The notes beneath the pieces are model-generated. The model had not been told where the DNA came from. It made no database searches and worked only from the letters and a program-made list of their open reading frames with translations. This document shows, in pieces, positions 13,315 to 20,467 of a DNA stretch of 20,467 nt (position 1 is the first letter of the stretch; every line of letters starts with the position of its first letter). The stretch lies in contig JAZNVV010000010.1 of the NCBI GenBank assembly GCA_045593005.1, forward strand, positions 1-20,467, read 5' to 3'. The position numbers and the translations under genes were made by a program. This stretch comes from UBA11475 sp045593005. GTDB taxonomy: Bacteria; Bacillota; Clostridia; Christensenellales; Borkfalkiaceae.

Positions 13315-14829
13315 TTATAAAATTTCAAGATTTTTCTTAAACACCCTTCTAAAATCGCCGGAAAGCGAATTAGCAGCGTTGATTTCAAGTGTTGCATCAC
13401 CTACGACTTCAGTCTTCATAATAACCGAATCACCCAAAATATCGCAGTTGACGTTAGAAACCGAAGACATTCCACTTCTATCTAATGCTTCGGCAAGACG
13501 GAGCATAACCCCCATCTTCTTAACGGCTTCAACGTCGTCGTCACCAACAAACGCAGAATATCTTGCCCAGTCAGCAGCATTAATTTCTTCAATACCCGTG
13601 CAGGAAACAACAAACGACGCCATAACCATATCCCTATGACTAATACCGTGAAGAGCGCTGTTTAGAATAATATATCCACTATGCTTTTGATAATTATAGT
13701 ATTGAACTGCCTTACCAGCATCATTAAGCGTTGCAGCAACCTTTAAAATGCGCAAATACTGTCTTGGGAATTTATGAAGAACGCGAAGTTGCTTAAATAA
13801 CTGTATTGAAAGATTAACAACGTTATCGGTATGCACTTTATCACAATTATAATAATCAACAAGCGTACCTAAACTGTGAGAAAGCACGTCGCTTAAAGGC
13901 TTGTCCACCGTAGTAGGAACAGCATAATTAAATAAAAGCCCCGTTCTTAAACCACTTGCAGACACAACCATATCGCCTATGCCAACGTATTTTTTGAAAG
14001 CAGAAATTGCAGCAAAAGCGCTTGGCAAAATGTCAGCCCTACCACTTGAAATACCTTTAATTCTCTTTTTCCTATCAAGGTCAAGTCCTTTTAAAAGTTC
14101 ATAGGTATGTGAAAAATCTTCTTCTAAAACAACGTAATTGTGAATTGTACGGAGAGGATATTTTTTCATTATTTTAGTAATTCGGCAAAGATTTCTAAAC
14201 GAACCACCAACACCGATAATTTGCGTTTCAGGATCAATTTCAGAAAGCCATTCTATTTTAGAAAGATTTTCGGTAACAAATTCTTCCACCTTTTCAGCCT
14301 GTTGCGCAGGTGTTAAGCCCATGCCAGCAAACATTTCCGTCAAAGTGATCGCGCCAAAAGGCAACGTTTCATAATTCAATAGATTTCTTCTATTGTAATA
14401 AACAATTTTAGTCGAGCCACCACCGATTTCTAAAATAAGCCCTTTAGGGATATCCATAGTGTTTATAACGCCTTTGTAAACGTAAATAGCCTCTTCTTCA
14501 GCAGTCAAAACACGAAGTTTAATTCCCGTCGTGGCAAAAACCTCATCTAAAAAACTTCTTTGATTTTTTGCCTTTCTAACAGCTGCCGTTGCAACAGCAA
14601 TAATTTTTTCTATTTTATTTGCATCGCAAAGTTTTTTAAATGTCTTAAGCATTTCAATAGTATCGTGAATGCGCGACGGCTTTAAAAAACCATCCTTTTC
14701 CATCCCCTCACCTATTCTAGGGGCTTCCTTAAGTTGGTCGGATATAACGAAATGACCGTCATCAAAAATATTAACGAGCAACAATCTTGCCGTGTTTGAA
14801 CCCAAGTCGATTACTGCGATTTTTTCCAT
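13315..14829 (-). CDS. ppx: Exopolyphosphatase / pppGpp phosphohydrolase (Ppx/GppA family)
   Basis: Enzyme that removes phosphate from polyphosphate ends or from pppGpp, linking it to the stringent response. The start ATG (14827-14829) follows AAGGAA by ten bases. The 504-residue product has the two-lobed ASKHA fold: IDLGSNTARLLL (7-18), EEEA with Glu112, LILEIGGGSTKIVY (131-144) and GVGGSFRNL (207-215). A C-terminal helical domain of the HD type follows from about residue 312. There the usual His-Asp pair reads Asn369-Asp370 (ATLNDAGK), although the later KHSGYIILNS segment is kept, so metal binding in this domain may be altered or lost. It has its own promoter (14910-14938) and a terminator before maf. 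Which substrate it prefers is not visible. Confidence 0.93.
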   Translation of the reverse strand: MEKIAVIDLGSNTARLLLVNIFDDGHFVISDQLKEAPRIGEGMEKDGFLKPSRIHDTIEMLKTFKKLCDANKIEKIIAVATAAVRKAKNQRSFLDEVFATTGIKLRVLTAEEEAIYVYKGVINTMDIPKGLILEIGGGSTKIVYYNRRNLLNYETLPFGAITLTEMFAGMGLTPAQQAEKVEEFVTENLSKIEWLSEIDPETQIIGVGGSFRNLCRITKIMKKYPLRTIHNYVVLEEDFSHTYELLKGLDLDRKKRIKGISSGRADILPSAFAAISAFKKYVGIGDMVVSASGLRTGLLFNYAVPTTVDKPLSDVLSHSLGTLVDYYNCDKVHTDNVVNLSIQLFKQLRVLHKFPRQYLRILKVAATLNDAGKAVQYYNYQKHSGYIILNSALHGISHRDMVMASFVVSCTGIEEINAADWARYSAFVGDDDVEAVKKMGVMLRLAEALDRSGMSSVSNVNCDILGDSVIMKTEVVGDATLEINAANSLSGDFRRVFKKNLEIL

Positions 14830-14909
14830 AAATGTACCGTTCCTTATGAATGAATTAAATTATGCCTGATAGTTTATGATCTAAAATGCGACTCTATTTC
14901 GCTTTAATA

Positions 14910-14938
14910 ATTATACCACAACAAACAGGCGTTGTATA
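14910..14938 (-). promoter_or_regulatory. Promoter of ppx with extended -10
   Basis: Minus strand: TATACA (14933-14938), 17 bases, TATAAT (14910-14915) preceded by TGG, an extended -10 that can make up for the weak -35. It lies about 80 bases before the start codon. Confidence 0.7.
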
Positions 14939-15111
14939 GAGCAAACCCTCAATTTTGTGCATATTTTTTTACAGCAATTCCCTTTTGCCCTGACGACAAT
15001 TTCAAATAAGGTCAAATTTTAAACTTTTTTGTATTTTTTTTAGTTTTTTAATGTTTTTTTGATTTATGCAACTTGCACAAAAATATTTGCAAATAAAAAA
15101 TTTATATACAT

Positions 15112-15138
15112 ATAAAAAAAGCCAGTATAATACTGACT
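15112..15138 (-). terminator. Intrinsic terminator after the TSUP gene pair
   Basis: AGCCAGTA (15120-15127) pairs with TACTGACT (15131-15138) with one mismatch; on the minus strand a run of seven T follows. It lies ten bases past the stop at 15149. Confidence 0.85.
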
Positions 15139-15148
15139 GTTTTTGTTA

Positions 15149-15610
15149 TTAAGATTTAGGCTTATTTATATCGGAAATAGTTGACGAATCGTTATTTAAA
15201 GCGTCGCTTTTATCGTTAGAAGTATCGTCGTCGTCATTTTTACTTTTCACAGTCATATAAGCATTAAATACTGCAAGCAAAGTCAAAAATACACCAAAGA
15301 ATTTTTTTAACAAATCATTTTTAATAATTGTAGCTAAAAAACTTCCACCTGCTGAAAATATCACTGCAGGAATAATCATATATAAGACGTTTTTAAAATC
15401 TATTCGTTTATTTTTTAAGTGAATAAATAACGCCACAGCAGACATAGGTAAAAAACTTATTAAATTTATACTTTGTGCTATTTTTTGTTCAACGTCAAAA
15501 AAAGCAGTTAGTGCAGGAATAAGCAAAGTTCCACCACCCATACCCATTCCACCAAAAACCCCACACAGCGCACCTAACACGCACGCTAAAACGTACTGCC
15601 AAAGTTCCAT
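15149..15610 (-). CDS. Half-size TSUP (TauE/SafE) membrane transporter, second of a pair
   Basis: Integral membrane protein with about four helices and the glycine-rich TSUP signature GGMGMGGGTLLIPAL near its N-terminus, as in TauE/SafE-family exporters of sulfite, sulfonates or other organic anions. At 153 residues from the ATG at 15608-15610 it is about half the size of a normal family member (about 250-270). A longer form starting at TTG 15662-15664, two bases from the preceding gene, would add a basic stretch of 18 residues; neither start has a good Shine-Dalgarno sequence. The last 35 residues are a hydrophilic Asp/Ser/Asn-rich tail (KNDDDDTSNDKSD and on), which is unusual for the family. 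It most likely pairs with the product of the preceding gene. Substrate unknown. Confidence 0.82.
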   Translation of the reverse strand: MELWQYVLACVLGALCGVFGGMGMGGGTLLIPALTAFFDVEQKIAQSINLISFLPMSAVALFIHLKNKRIDFKNVLYMIIPAVIFSAGGSFLATIIKNDLLKKFFGVFLTLLAVFNAYMTVKSKNDDDDTSNDKSDALNNDSSTISDINKPKS

Positions 15611-15665
15611 AAACCAGTTAAGACGGCTTATTTTGCGTATAACGGTGCGACGAAACGCAACCAAA

Positions 15666-16052
15666 TTATCCCAAAATTGCCCTTATACCCCCTATAAGCA
15701 TTAATGCAGAAAATATCAGCCCTATAACCTTTGATTTTAACTTTCCTAATAGCAAAGCGCCAAGCAGTCCACCGACGACAACCCCTGCCCCTACGACAAC
15801 CGTTTCAATCGGCTCGAAATAACCTTTAACAAGATAAATTATCATACTGACGATGGTAATAGGCAAAATAATTAATATAGCCGTTGCGTGCGAAACTCTT
15901 GTCGGTTTTTTTAACACTAACGAAAGTATCGGCACGGCAATCATACCTCCACCACCACCAAACAGCCCGTTTATTGCACCGACAAATATGCCGGAAATAC
16001 TCATAATAAATTTTTCTTTATGCTTACAAAACCACTCTTTAAGTTTTATCAT
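15666..16052 (-). CDS. Half-size TSUP (TauE/SafE) membrane transporter, first of a pair
   Basis: Small membrane protein of 128 residues from the ATG at 16050-16052 (a TTG at 16092-16094 would add 14 residues; neither has a clear ribosome-binding site). It has a hydrophilic start (KLKEWFCKHKEKF) and then the TSUP signature GAINGLFGGGGGMIAVPIL, a further helix with ATAILIILPITIVSMIIY, and two C-terminal helices ending in GGIRAILG. This is one homologous half of the usual two-half TauE/SafE transporter. The partner half is encoded directly downstream, and the two genes lie 55 bases apart, or adjacent if the partner starts at its TTG. Together they would make a complete pseudo-symmetric carrier. 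I could not identify a good promoter upstream. Confidence 0.83.
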   Translation of the reverse strand: MIKLKEWFCKHKEKFIMSISGIFVGAINGLFGGGGGMIAVPILSLVLKKPTRVSHATAILIILPITIVSMIIYLVKGYFEPIETVVVGAGVVVGGLLGALLLGKLKSKVIGLIFSALMLIGGIRAILG

Positions 16053-16207
16053 ATAAAAAGTATTGACAAGAAAATTTTTTATAAACCCTTTCAATGCAAA
16101 AACTGTATAAAAAAAGATAAAAATGAAAAAATTTTCAAAAAAAGATAATTTGGCTTATAGCACAAAACAAAAAAAACGAACTCCGTAAAAAAAAGTGGAA
16201 AAACTTA

Positions 16208-16236
16208 TTGATTTTTCTTTAATTATAATATATAAT
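16208..16236 (+). promoter_or_regulatory. Sigma-A type promoter of the surface protein gene
   Basis: TTGATT (16208-16213), 17 bases, then TATAAT (16231-16236). Transcription should start near 16243, giving a leader of about 80 bases with a perfect 10-base palindrome GCGTATACGC at 16261-16270. Confidence 0.8.
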
Positions 16237-16324
16237 AAATAAGCTATGTTTATTTTGTGGGCGTATACGCTCGATAGGGACAAGCAAAAACTTAAATCAG
16301 TCAAAAAAACTAAAAGGTGGCTAT

Positions 16325-19300
16325 ATGACAAACAAAAACTTATTCAAAAAAAGCAAATCGAAATTGTTCAGCGTTTTGCTTTTATGTTTAGTGTGCATAC
16401 TCTCCTTCTCCACGGCAATCGCTTGTAGTGAGGACGAGCCTGATGCTCCTAATTACAATCCGAGTTTTGAATACACGGAATATCTTAAGGAAGAGGAAGC
16501 AAAGTCTTTAATTAAAAACCCTAACTTTACGCAAGGTCTTAAAGAAGTTAAAGATGACGAATATCCTGTATCTTCAATGACGGGCTGGACGATTTCTACC
16601 GATACGGGCGCTTCTACTTCAGCAGTAACCTCGGGTATTATTAACGTTAAAAATGATGCTTGGGAAAAGGCCATTAAAAAACTTGCTGGCGACACGGACT
16701 TTGTTGACTATGCAAAAGCAACGTTAGATGGACACGGCATTGCAACAAACGACACTACTGAACAAATCGCAACAAAAATTAAAGCTAAACTTGCTAATCC
16801 TGGCAAAAGCACAGGCGCTAACGACGACAACGTATTAATGCTTAACAATATTTCTTCTAAAAGCAAGGTTGAAAAGTATGGTACGGCACAATCAGCTATT
16901 TCTGCATCACAAATCACGTTAGAGGCTGGTGAACAAGCTTGTATTAGTGTTTGGGTTAAAACTGACGCTAACCTTACCTCTATCAATGCTAATTTTGGTG
17001 CAAATATTAGACTTACAACAACTGTGAACGAAGTTACGCAAGCTCAATATGCAGTTAAAAATATCGTTACTGATGGCGAATGGGTAGAATATAAAGTATA
17101 CGTTAATGGTAACGAATATTTACCATCAACAATCACCGTTGCGTTAGGTTTAGGTTTTGGTGAAAAGACGGGTGATTCATCTCAATACGCATATGGTATC
17201 GCTTACTTCGACAACTTAAAGGTTGAAAAGATTGAAAACTATGACAGCAAAGTAAACGTTACTTATGAAAAGACTTTTTCAAAATCTGTTGAAGCTTATA
17301 ACGGCAACCCTGACGAATATAGAATACCTGCAACAAGTGGTGTAACTGAATATTTCTATAACTTGTCTTTCGATTTTAGAAGTTTACGTTCTGCAGGTGG
17401 TGTCTTTGAAAACACAACAACTATCAGCGAATATACTTCATTTGCACCAAATGACAAGTTAGGCTCATTTAGCAGTGGCACTATCACGGTAAACAAACAA
17501 GTTCACGGTGCTCAAATCGGGGATTTCATAGTAGAAAACGAAGGTTTTGCAGTTGTATCGTTTAAGTTAAAGAACGAACTTAACAAATATTATAAAGATG
17601 GCGTTAAAGTATACGTTGAAGATATTGCTACCGGCGCCAAGTCACAAAAGTCACTTCTCTTTACAGATAACAATAATGATGGTGAAGAAACTGTTTACAC
17701 AATTACAATAAACAACAACTTCCCTGTAGAAACTAATCCAGCTGACCCAGATAGACAATTTAGAATTTTAATTATTGTAGGACCACAAAACCCTACTGAA
17801 CAAACTTCTAACACCTTCTATCCAACGGGTACGGTTACAATTTCCGACGCACTTGTATATCAATCGACTGAAGGTGGTATTGAAAGCAAGGAAAACGTAG
17901 ATAAATTTTTAGAAGGTTTATCAAGTGGTAGTTATGAAAACTTTATTTCATACAACTTATTTGCAGGTTATACGGAAGATTATTCTGAAACGACTGAAAC
18001 AGCTAATTACTCTATCAAAGTTTCAGGCGTAAACAAATATAATATCGCAACTGAAGTAGTTAATCCATCTGAATACAAGGGTGTTACACCTAACCATAAA
18101 CTTGTAAAAGTTTCTGAAAATGGTGAAGAACTTGATACAAAAGTTAACGATCACAAAAACGGAACGGCAGGCGTAATCAATTCAGAATTCCTTTCTCTTT
18201 ATAGCACAGCCCTTCCAAATATTGCAAATTTAGTTGAAAATACTAATGGTAAAGACGAACACACTCAATCACTTGTAATTTACAACTCTACGGCAAGTTC
18301 ATACGGCTTTATCGGCGCTACAAAGACAATTAGCTCTAATTCAACTGTTAAAGTAACGTTAAAAGTAAAAACTTCTGAAAATACTACTGCTTATATTTAC
18401 CTTGTAGATATGGGTAGTGATAATAAGCTTGACGTTCTTTCACACAAGGTTGGTGAAACGTCAAATAACTTAATGCTTGAGATTGATACAAAAGGCGAAT
18501 GGAAAGAAGTTACTTTCAACGTAGCAGCTGGCGCAAGCGCAATCAACTACCGTCTTGAAATCTGGAACGGTTCAAGGGACGGCGCTAATAATAAAAAGCA
18601 AACCGGTTACGTTATTGTAGAAGATATTGCGTTTGGAACTTTCACAGAAGCAACTTCTAAAAACGATATTTACGGTGATGATAAGACAAACGCCCTTGCA
18701 CAAGCATATAAGAACTACGTTATCGAAAAAGACGATATTGATGCAGGTCTTACACATACAAGAGAATTAACTGATCTTGAAAAACAATTTAACGAAGAAT
18801 ATAAAGACGATAAGGCTGTTGAAAAGATTAAATATAATTCAAAATACGTTTGGGTTGATAATAAAGATACGTTAGACACCTTTATATACGCTATCTACAA
18901 CACAATCGACCCTGTAACGACAAACCCTTACGACAATGTTGAAACGGAAGAAGAACCTGAAGAAAAATCAGGTTGTAACGCCGACTTTAACGCTGGTACG
19001 TTCTGGTTACAGTTCTCAACGATTGCTCTTGCAGTTTTCTTATTAGGAGCAGTTCTTATCCTTATTATAAGAACGTTTAGAAGAAGACATAAAAAAGCTG
19101 TTAAAGTTAAGTCACGTTATTCTGTAAGAAGCCGTAACGTAACTAACAAAGTTGAAGACGTGAAAGTAGACGACACTACTGAAAATTACAACGCTTCGGT
19201 TGAAGATTTTGCAGAAGAAGAAACTGACGCAGACGATACCGAATACACCTATGGCGAAGTATTAGAAGACTTTGGCGACGACGTTGTAATAGACGGTCAA

Positions 19301-19405
19301 ACTGTTGAAATTGAAACGGTAGAAGAAACAAAAACTGTAGAAGAAGCACCTGCTACTGAAACGGAAGAAGTTTCCTCTGAAGAACCTTCAACAGACAAAG
19401 AATAA
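16325..19405 (+). CDS. Large surface lipoprotein-like protein with C-terminal membrane helix and acidic cytoplasmic tail
   Basis: A 1026-residue exported protein. The ATG follows AGGTGG by about six bases. Residues 1-33 form a signal peptide (KNLFKKSKSK, a hydrophobic core, then A31-I32-A33-C34), so Cys34 may be lipidated. The ectodomain runs to about residue 890. Its first part (about 65-305) contains NPNFTQG, a G-W and a closing FDNLKVEKI strand, and residues about 655-775 repeat this style (TVKVTLKVKT, KGEWKEVTFNV, VIVEDIAFG). Both resemble beta-jelly-roll carbohydrate-binding modules, but I assign that only by pattern. One membrane helix spans about 893-915, followed by RTFRRRHKK as stop-transfer and a 100-residue tail very rich in Glu, Asp, Thr and Val. 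There is no sortase motif. It is the only clear plus-strand gene here. Function unknown; binding of glycans or cell wall is plausible. Confidence 0.85.
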   Translation: MTNKNLFKKSKSKLFSVLLLCLVCILSFSTAIACSEDEPDAPNYNPSFEYTEYLKEEEAKSLIKNPNFTQGLKEVKDDEYPVSSMTGWTISTDTGASTSAVTSGIINVKNDAWEKAIKKLAGDTDFVDYAKATLDGHGIATNDTTEQIATKIKAKLANPGKSTGANDDNVLMLNNISSKSKVEKYGTAQSAISASQITLEAGEQACISVWVKTDANLTSINANFGANIRLTTTVNEVTQAQYAVKNIVTDGEWVEYKVYVNGNEYLPSTITVALGLGFGEKTGDSSQYAYGIAYFDNLKVEKIENYDSKVNVTYEKTFSKSVEAYNGNPDEYRIPATSGVTEYFYNLSFDFRSLRSAGGVFENTTTISEYTSFAPNDKLGSFSSGTITVNKQVHGAQIGDFIVENEGFAVVSFKLKNELNKYYKDGVKVYVEDIATGAKSQKSLLFTDNNNDGEETVYTITINNNFPVETNPADPDRQFRILIIVGPQNPTEQTSNTFYPTGTVTISDALVYQSTEGGIESKENVDKFLEGLSSGSYENFISYNLFAGYTEDYSETTETANYSIKVSGVNKYNIATEVVNPSEYKGVTPNHKLVKVSENGEELDTKVNDHKNGTAGVINSEFLSLYSTALPNIANLVENTNGKDEHTQSLVIYNSTASSYGFIGATKTISSNSTVKVTLKVKTSENTTAYIYLVDMGSDNKLDVLSHKVGETSNNLMLEIDTKGEWKEVTFNVAAGASAINYRLEIWNGSRDGANNKKQTGYVIVEDIAFGTFTEATSKNDIYGDDKTNALAQAYKNYVIEKDDIDAGLTHTRELTDLEKQFNEEYKDDKAVEKIKYNSKYVWVDNKDTLDTFIYAIYNTIDPVTTNPYDNVETEEEPEEKSGCNADFNAGTFWLQFSTIALAVFLLGAVLILIIRTFRRRHKKAVKVKSRYSVRSRNVTNKVEDVKVDDTTENYNASVEDFAEEETDADDTEYTYGEVLEDFGDDVVIDGQTVEIETVEETKTVEEAPATETEEVSSEEPSTDKE

Positions 19406-19450
19406 TTAAATTAAAAGGAACGCTATATGTGGCGTAGTGATAGGGATTAA

Positions 19451-19480
19451 AAAACTCGACTTATAAAAAGTCGAGTTTTT
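19451..19480. terminator. Bidirectional intrinsic terminator between converging genes
   Basis: ACTCGACTT (19454-19462) pairs perfectly with AAGTCGAGT (19468-19476), flanked by A-runs on the left and T-runs on the right. It serves both the plus-strand surface protein gene and the minus-strand dehydrogenase gene. Confidence 0.92.
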
Positions 19481-19485
19481 TACAC

Positions 19486-20467
19486 TTAAAAATTTTCTAA
19501 TAGAAATTTTTCTGCTTTTGCATTCCACAAGCCATTACATTCTTTTACCAATTCGTCTAACACCTTAAATCTTTTGTCAGTTTTACCTAAATTTTCAAAA
19601 TCACTTATAGCAGTATTTGGTAAATTTATATGAGTGTAAACAAGTTTCTTACCACCTGGGATATTTGGCAGATTAGACGTCGTATCAATTACACTGTCTA
19701 TGCCTCCGATATGAGTTATCATAACGGCAGGATTTATACGTTTTTCACCTATAAAACGGACGATATCTTTCATGTCTTCAAGCGTGCTACCACTTGTTCC
19801 TGCAACGTGATGTTGCTTATAATGAACGTTATAAAAATTAAAGTTTGCTGAAAAGTTTTTATCAGTTGGGCCAGCAAAAAAGTTTAAACATCCATCAAAC
19901 GCAAGTATTTCATCGCCTAGTTCTACTACTTTCGGTACGGGAGCGTAAACGAATACGTCATCATAACCATAGCCATCGGTTAACTCTAGAAGTTCTTCTT
20001 TACTAGAAGCACAAGTAAAGATAAGTTCTATCCCGTCTTTTTTTGCGTTAGTTGGGCTAAATAACTTTTCTGCCCTTTCAAGTCTATTTTTATTAAGGTC
20101 GGTTACGACTACTTTTTTAGGTTTTATATCACCATGAAGTGCGCAGTCAATAGCAACTAGTCCCATAGGCCCACAGCCAGCAAGAATTATAAGATTACCA
20201 CCTTCTTTAATGCCTTGAACAGGTTTATGTTCACTATCTAGATGATAGGTTTCTTTATAGCCACGAAGCACGCAAGATGCAGGCTCGATAAGCGATGCTA
20301 AAAAGAACGCATCGCTATTAATTTTCATTAAGAAGCCGTTTTCTATAATGTGTTCGTAAACGATTGAGTAAGTTGAAACTCCACCTATTTCACAAAAAGA
20401 ATAACCTATAGTTTGATTGTTAGGCAAATAACTTAAAACGGGTGGAATTGCAACTTTCTCACCAATT
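19486..20467 (-). CDS. sorE: L-sorbose-1-phosphate reductase (SorE)-like zinc-type dehydrogenase, N-terminus beyond the window
   Basis: NAD(P)-dependent medium-chain dehydrogenase, partial: the frame stays open to the right edge, where the sequence IGEKVAIPPV continues the N-terminal catalytic domain, so about 90-100 residues are missing. The visible part has LIEPASCVLRGY, the Rossmann motif GCGPMGLVAID, VVVTDLNKNRLERAEKL for cofactor choice (the Asp at the end of the second strand suggests NAD), and the stretch DGCLNFFAGPTDKNF, NFYNVHY, GTSG and LPNIPGGKK, which I recognise as characteristic of SorE. SorE reduces L-sorbose 1-phosphate to glucitol 6-phosphate in sugar-phosphotransferase-fed sorbose use. 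No phosphotransferase genes are visible, but the upstream side is outside the window. Family is sure; substrate is inferred. Confidence 0.88.
   Translation of the reverse strand, partial: IGEKVAIPPVLSYLPNNQTIGYSFCEIGGVSTYSIVYEHIIENGFLMKINSDAFFLASLIEPASCVLRGYKETYHLDSEHKPVQGIKEGGNLIILAGCGPMGLVAIDCALHGDIKPKKVVVTDLNKNRLERAEKLFSPTNAKKDGIELIFTCASSKEELLELTDGYGYDDVFVYAPVPKVVELGDEILAFDGCLNFFAGPTDKNFSANFNFYNVHYKQHHVAGTSGSTLEDMKDIVRFIGEKRINPAVMITHIGGIDSVIDTTSNLPNIPGGKKLVYTHINLPNTAISDFENLGKTDKRFKVLDELVKECNGLWNAKAEKFLLENF

Larger units (their letters stand above)
14830..15148. other. Intergenic region between ppx and the TSUP genes
   Basis: About 320 AT-rich bases. It holds the ppx promoter (14910-14938) and the terminator of the TSUP pair (15113-15138). 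The part between them (about 14940-15110) contains long A/T runs and no gene, repeat or hairpin that I can support. Confidence 0.6.

Noticed and set aside
16246..16428. 60-codon plus-strand frame starting next to the predicted transcription start of the surface protein gene
   Set aside because: It could in principle be a leaderless upstream frame, but it overlaps the surface protein start in another frame, has no Shine-Dalgarno sequence and its basic composition is that of an A-rich leader.

Overview
This window is AT-rich chromosomal DNA from a low-GC Gram-positive bacterium, most likely an uncultured Clostridia-type (Bacillota) lineage. The evidence is the SpoVT-type AbrB regulator, a SpoVB/YtgP-type flippase, strong AGGAG ribosome-binding sites, near-consensus sigma-A promoters and the standard code with TGA as stop. 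The genes are chromosomal housekeeping genes. I see no phage, insertion sequence, CRISPR array, rRNA or tRNA. Nearly everything is on the minus strand; the one clear plus-strand gene is the large surface protein at 16325-19405.

Layout, left to right. 1-1971 (minus, running off the left edge) is a very large polytopic membrane protein with no recognised family, apparently built from repeated two-helix units. 2163-2729 is a small lipoprotein with a Listeria-Bacteroides type repeat. 3165-5398 holds the glycolytic genes tpiA and pgk, each with its own promoter and terminator. 5569-9706 (minus) looks like one operon: spoVT-like regulator, SpoVB/MurJ-like flippase, tRNA-dihydrouridine synthase, a nitrilase-fold protein that has lost its catalytic triad, and the tRNA methyltransferase trmL. 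9783-10472 is the MTA/SAH nucleosidase. 10567-14829 is a cell-shape and division block (ppx/gppA, maf, an mreB homologue, minD, minE), a shortened form of the maf-mreBCD-minCDE cluster usual in Clostridia. 15149-16052 is a pair of half-size TSUP (TauE/SafE) transporter genes. 16325-19405 is a 1026-residue lipoprotein-like surface protein with a C-terminal membrane helix and an acidic cytoplasmic tail. 19486-20467 is the C-terminal part of an L-sorbose-1-phosphate reductase (SorE)-like dehydrogenase that runs off the right edge.

Five transcription units have promoters with a TTGA(C/T)T or TTGTTA -35 box exactly 17 bases from a TATAAT-like -10 box; the surface-protein gene makes a sixth. Intrinsic terminators close most units. 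Three of them (before minD, maf and spoVT) sit directly upstream of a gene with no room for an obvious new promoter, so partial read-through may set downstream expression.

The least explained items are the repeat-built membrane protein at the left edge, the dead nitrilase homologue, the MinE that lacks the usual membrane-targeting start, and the surface protein tethered at both ends. I did not find a clear new defence or mobile system.
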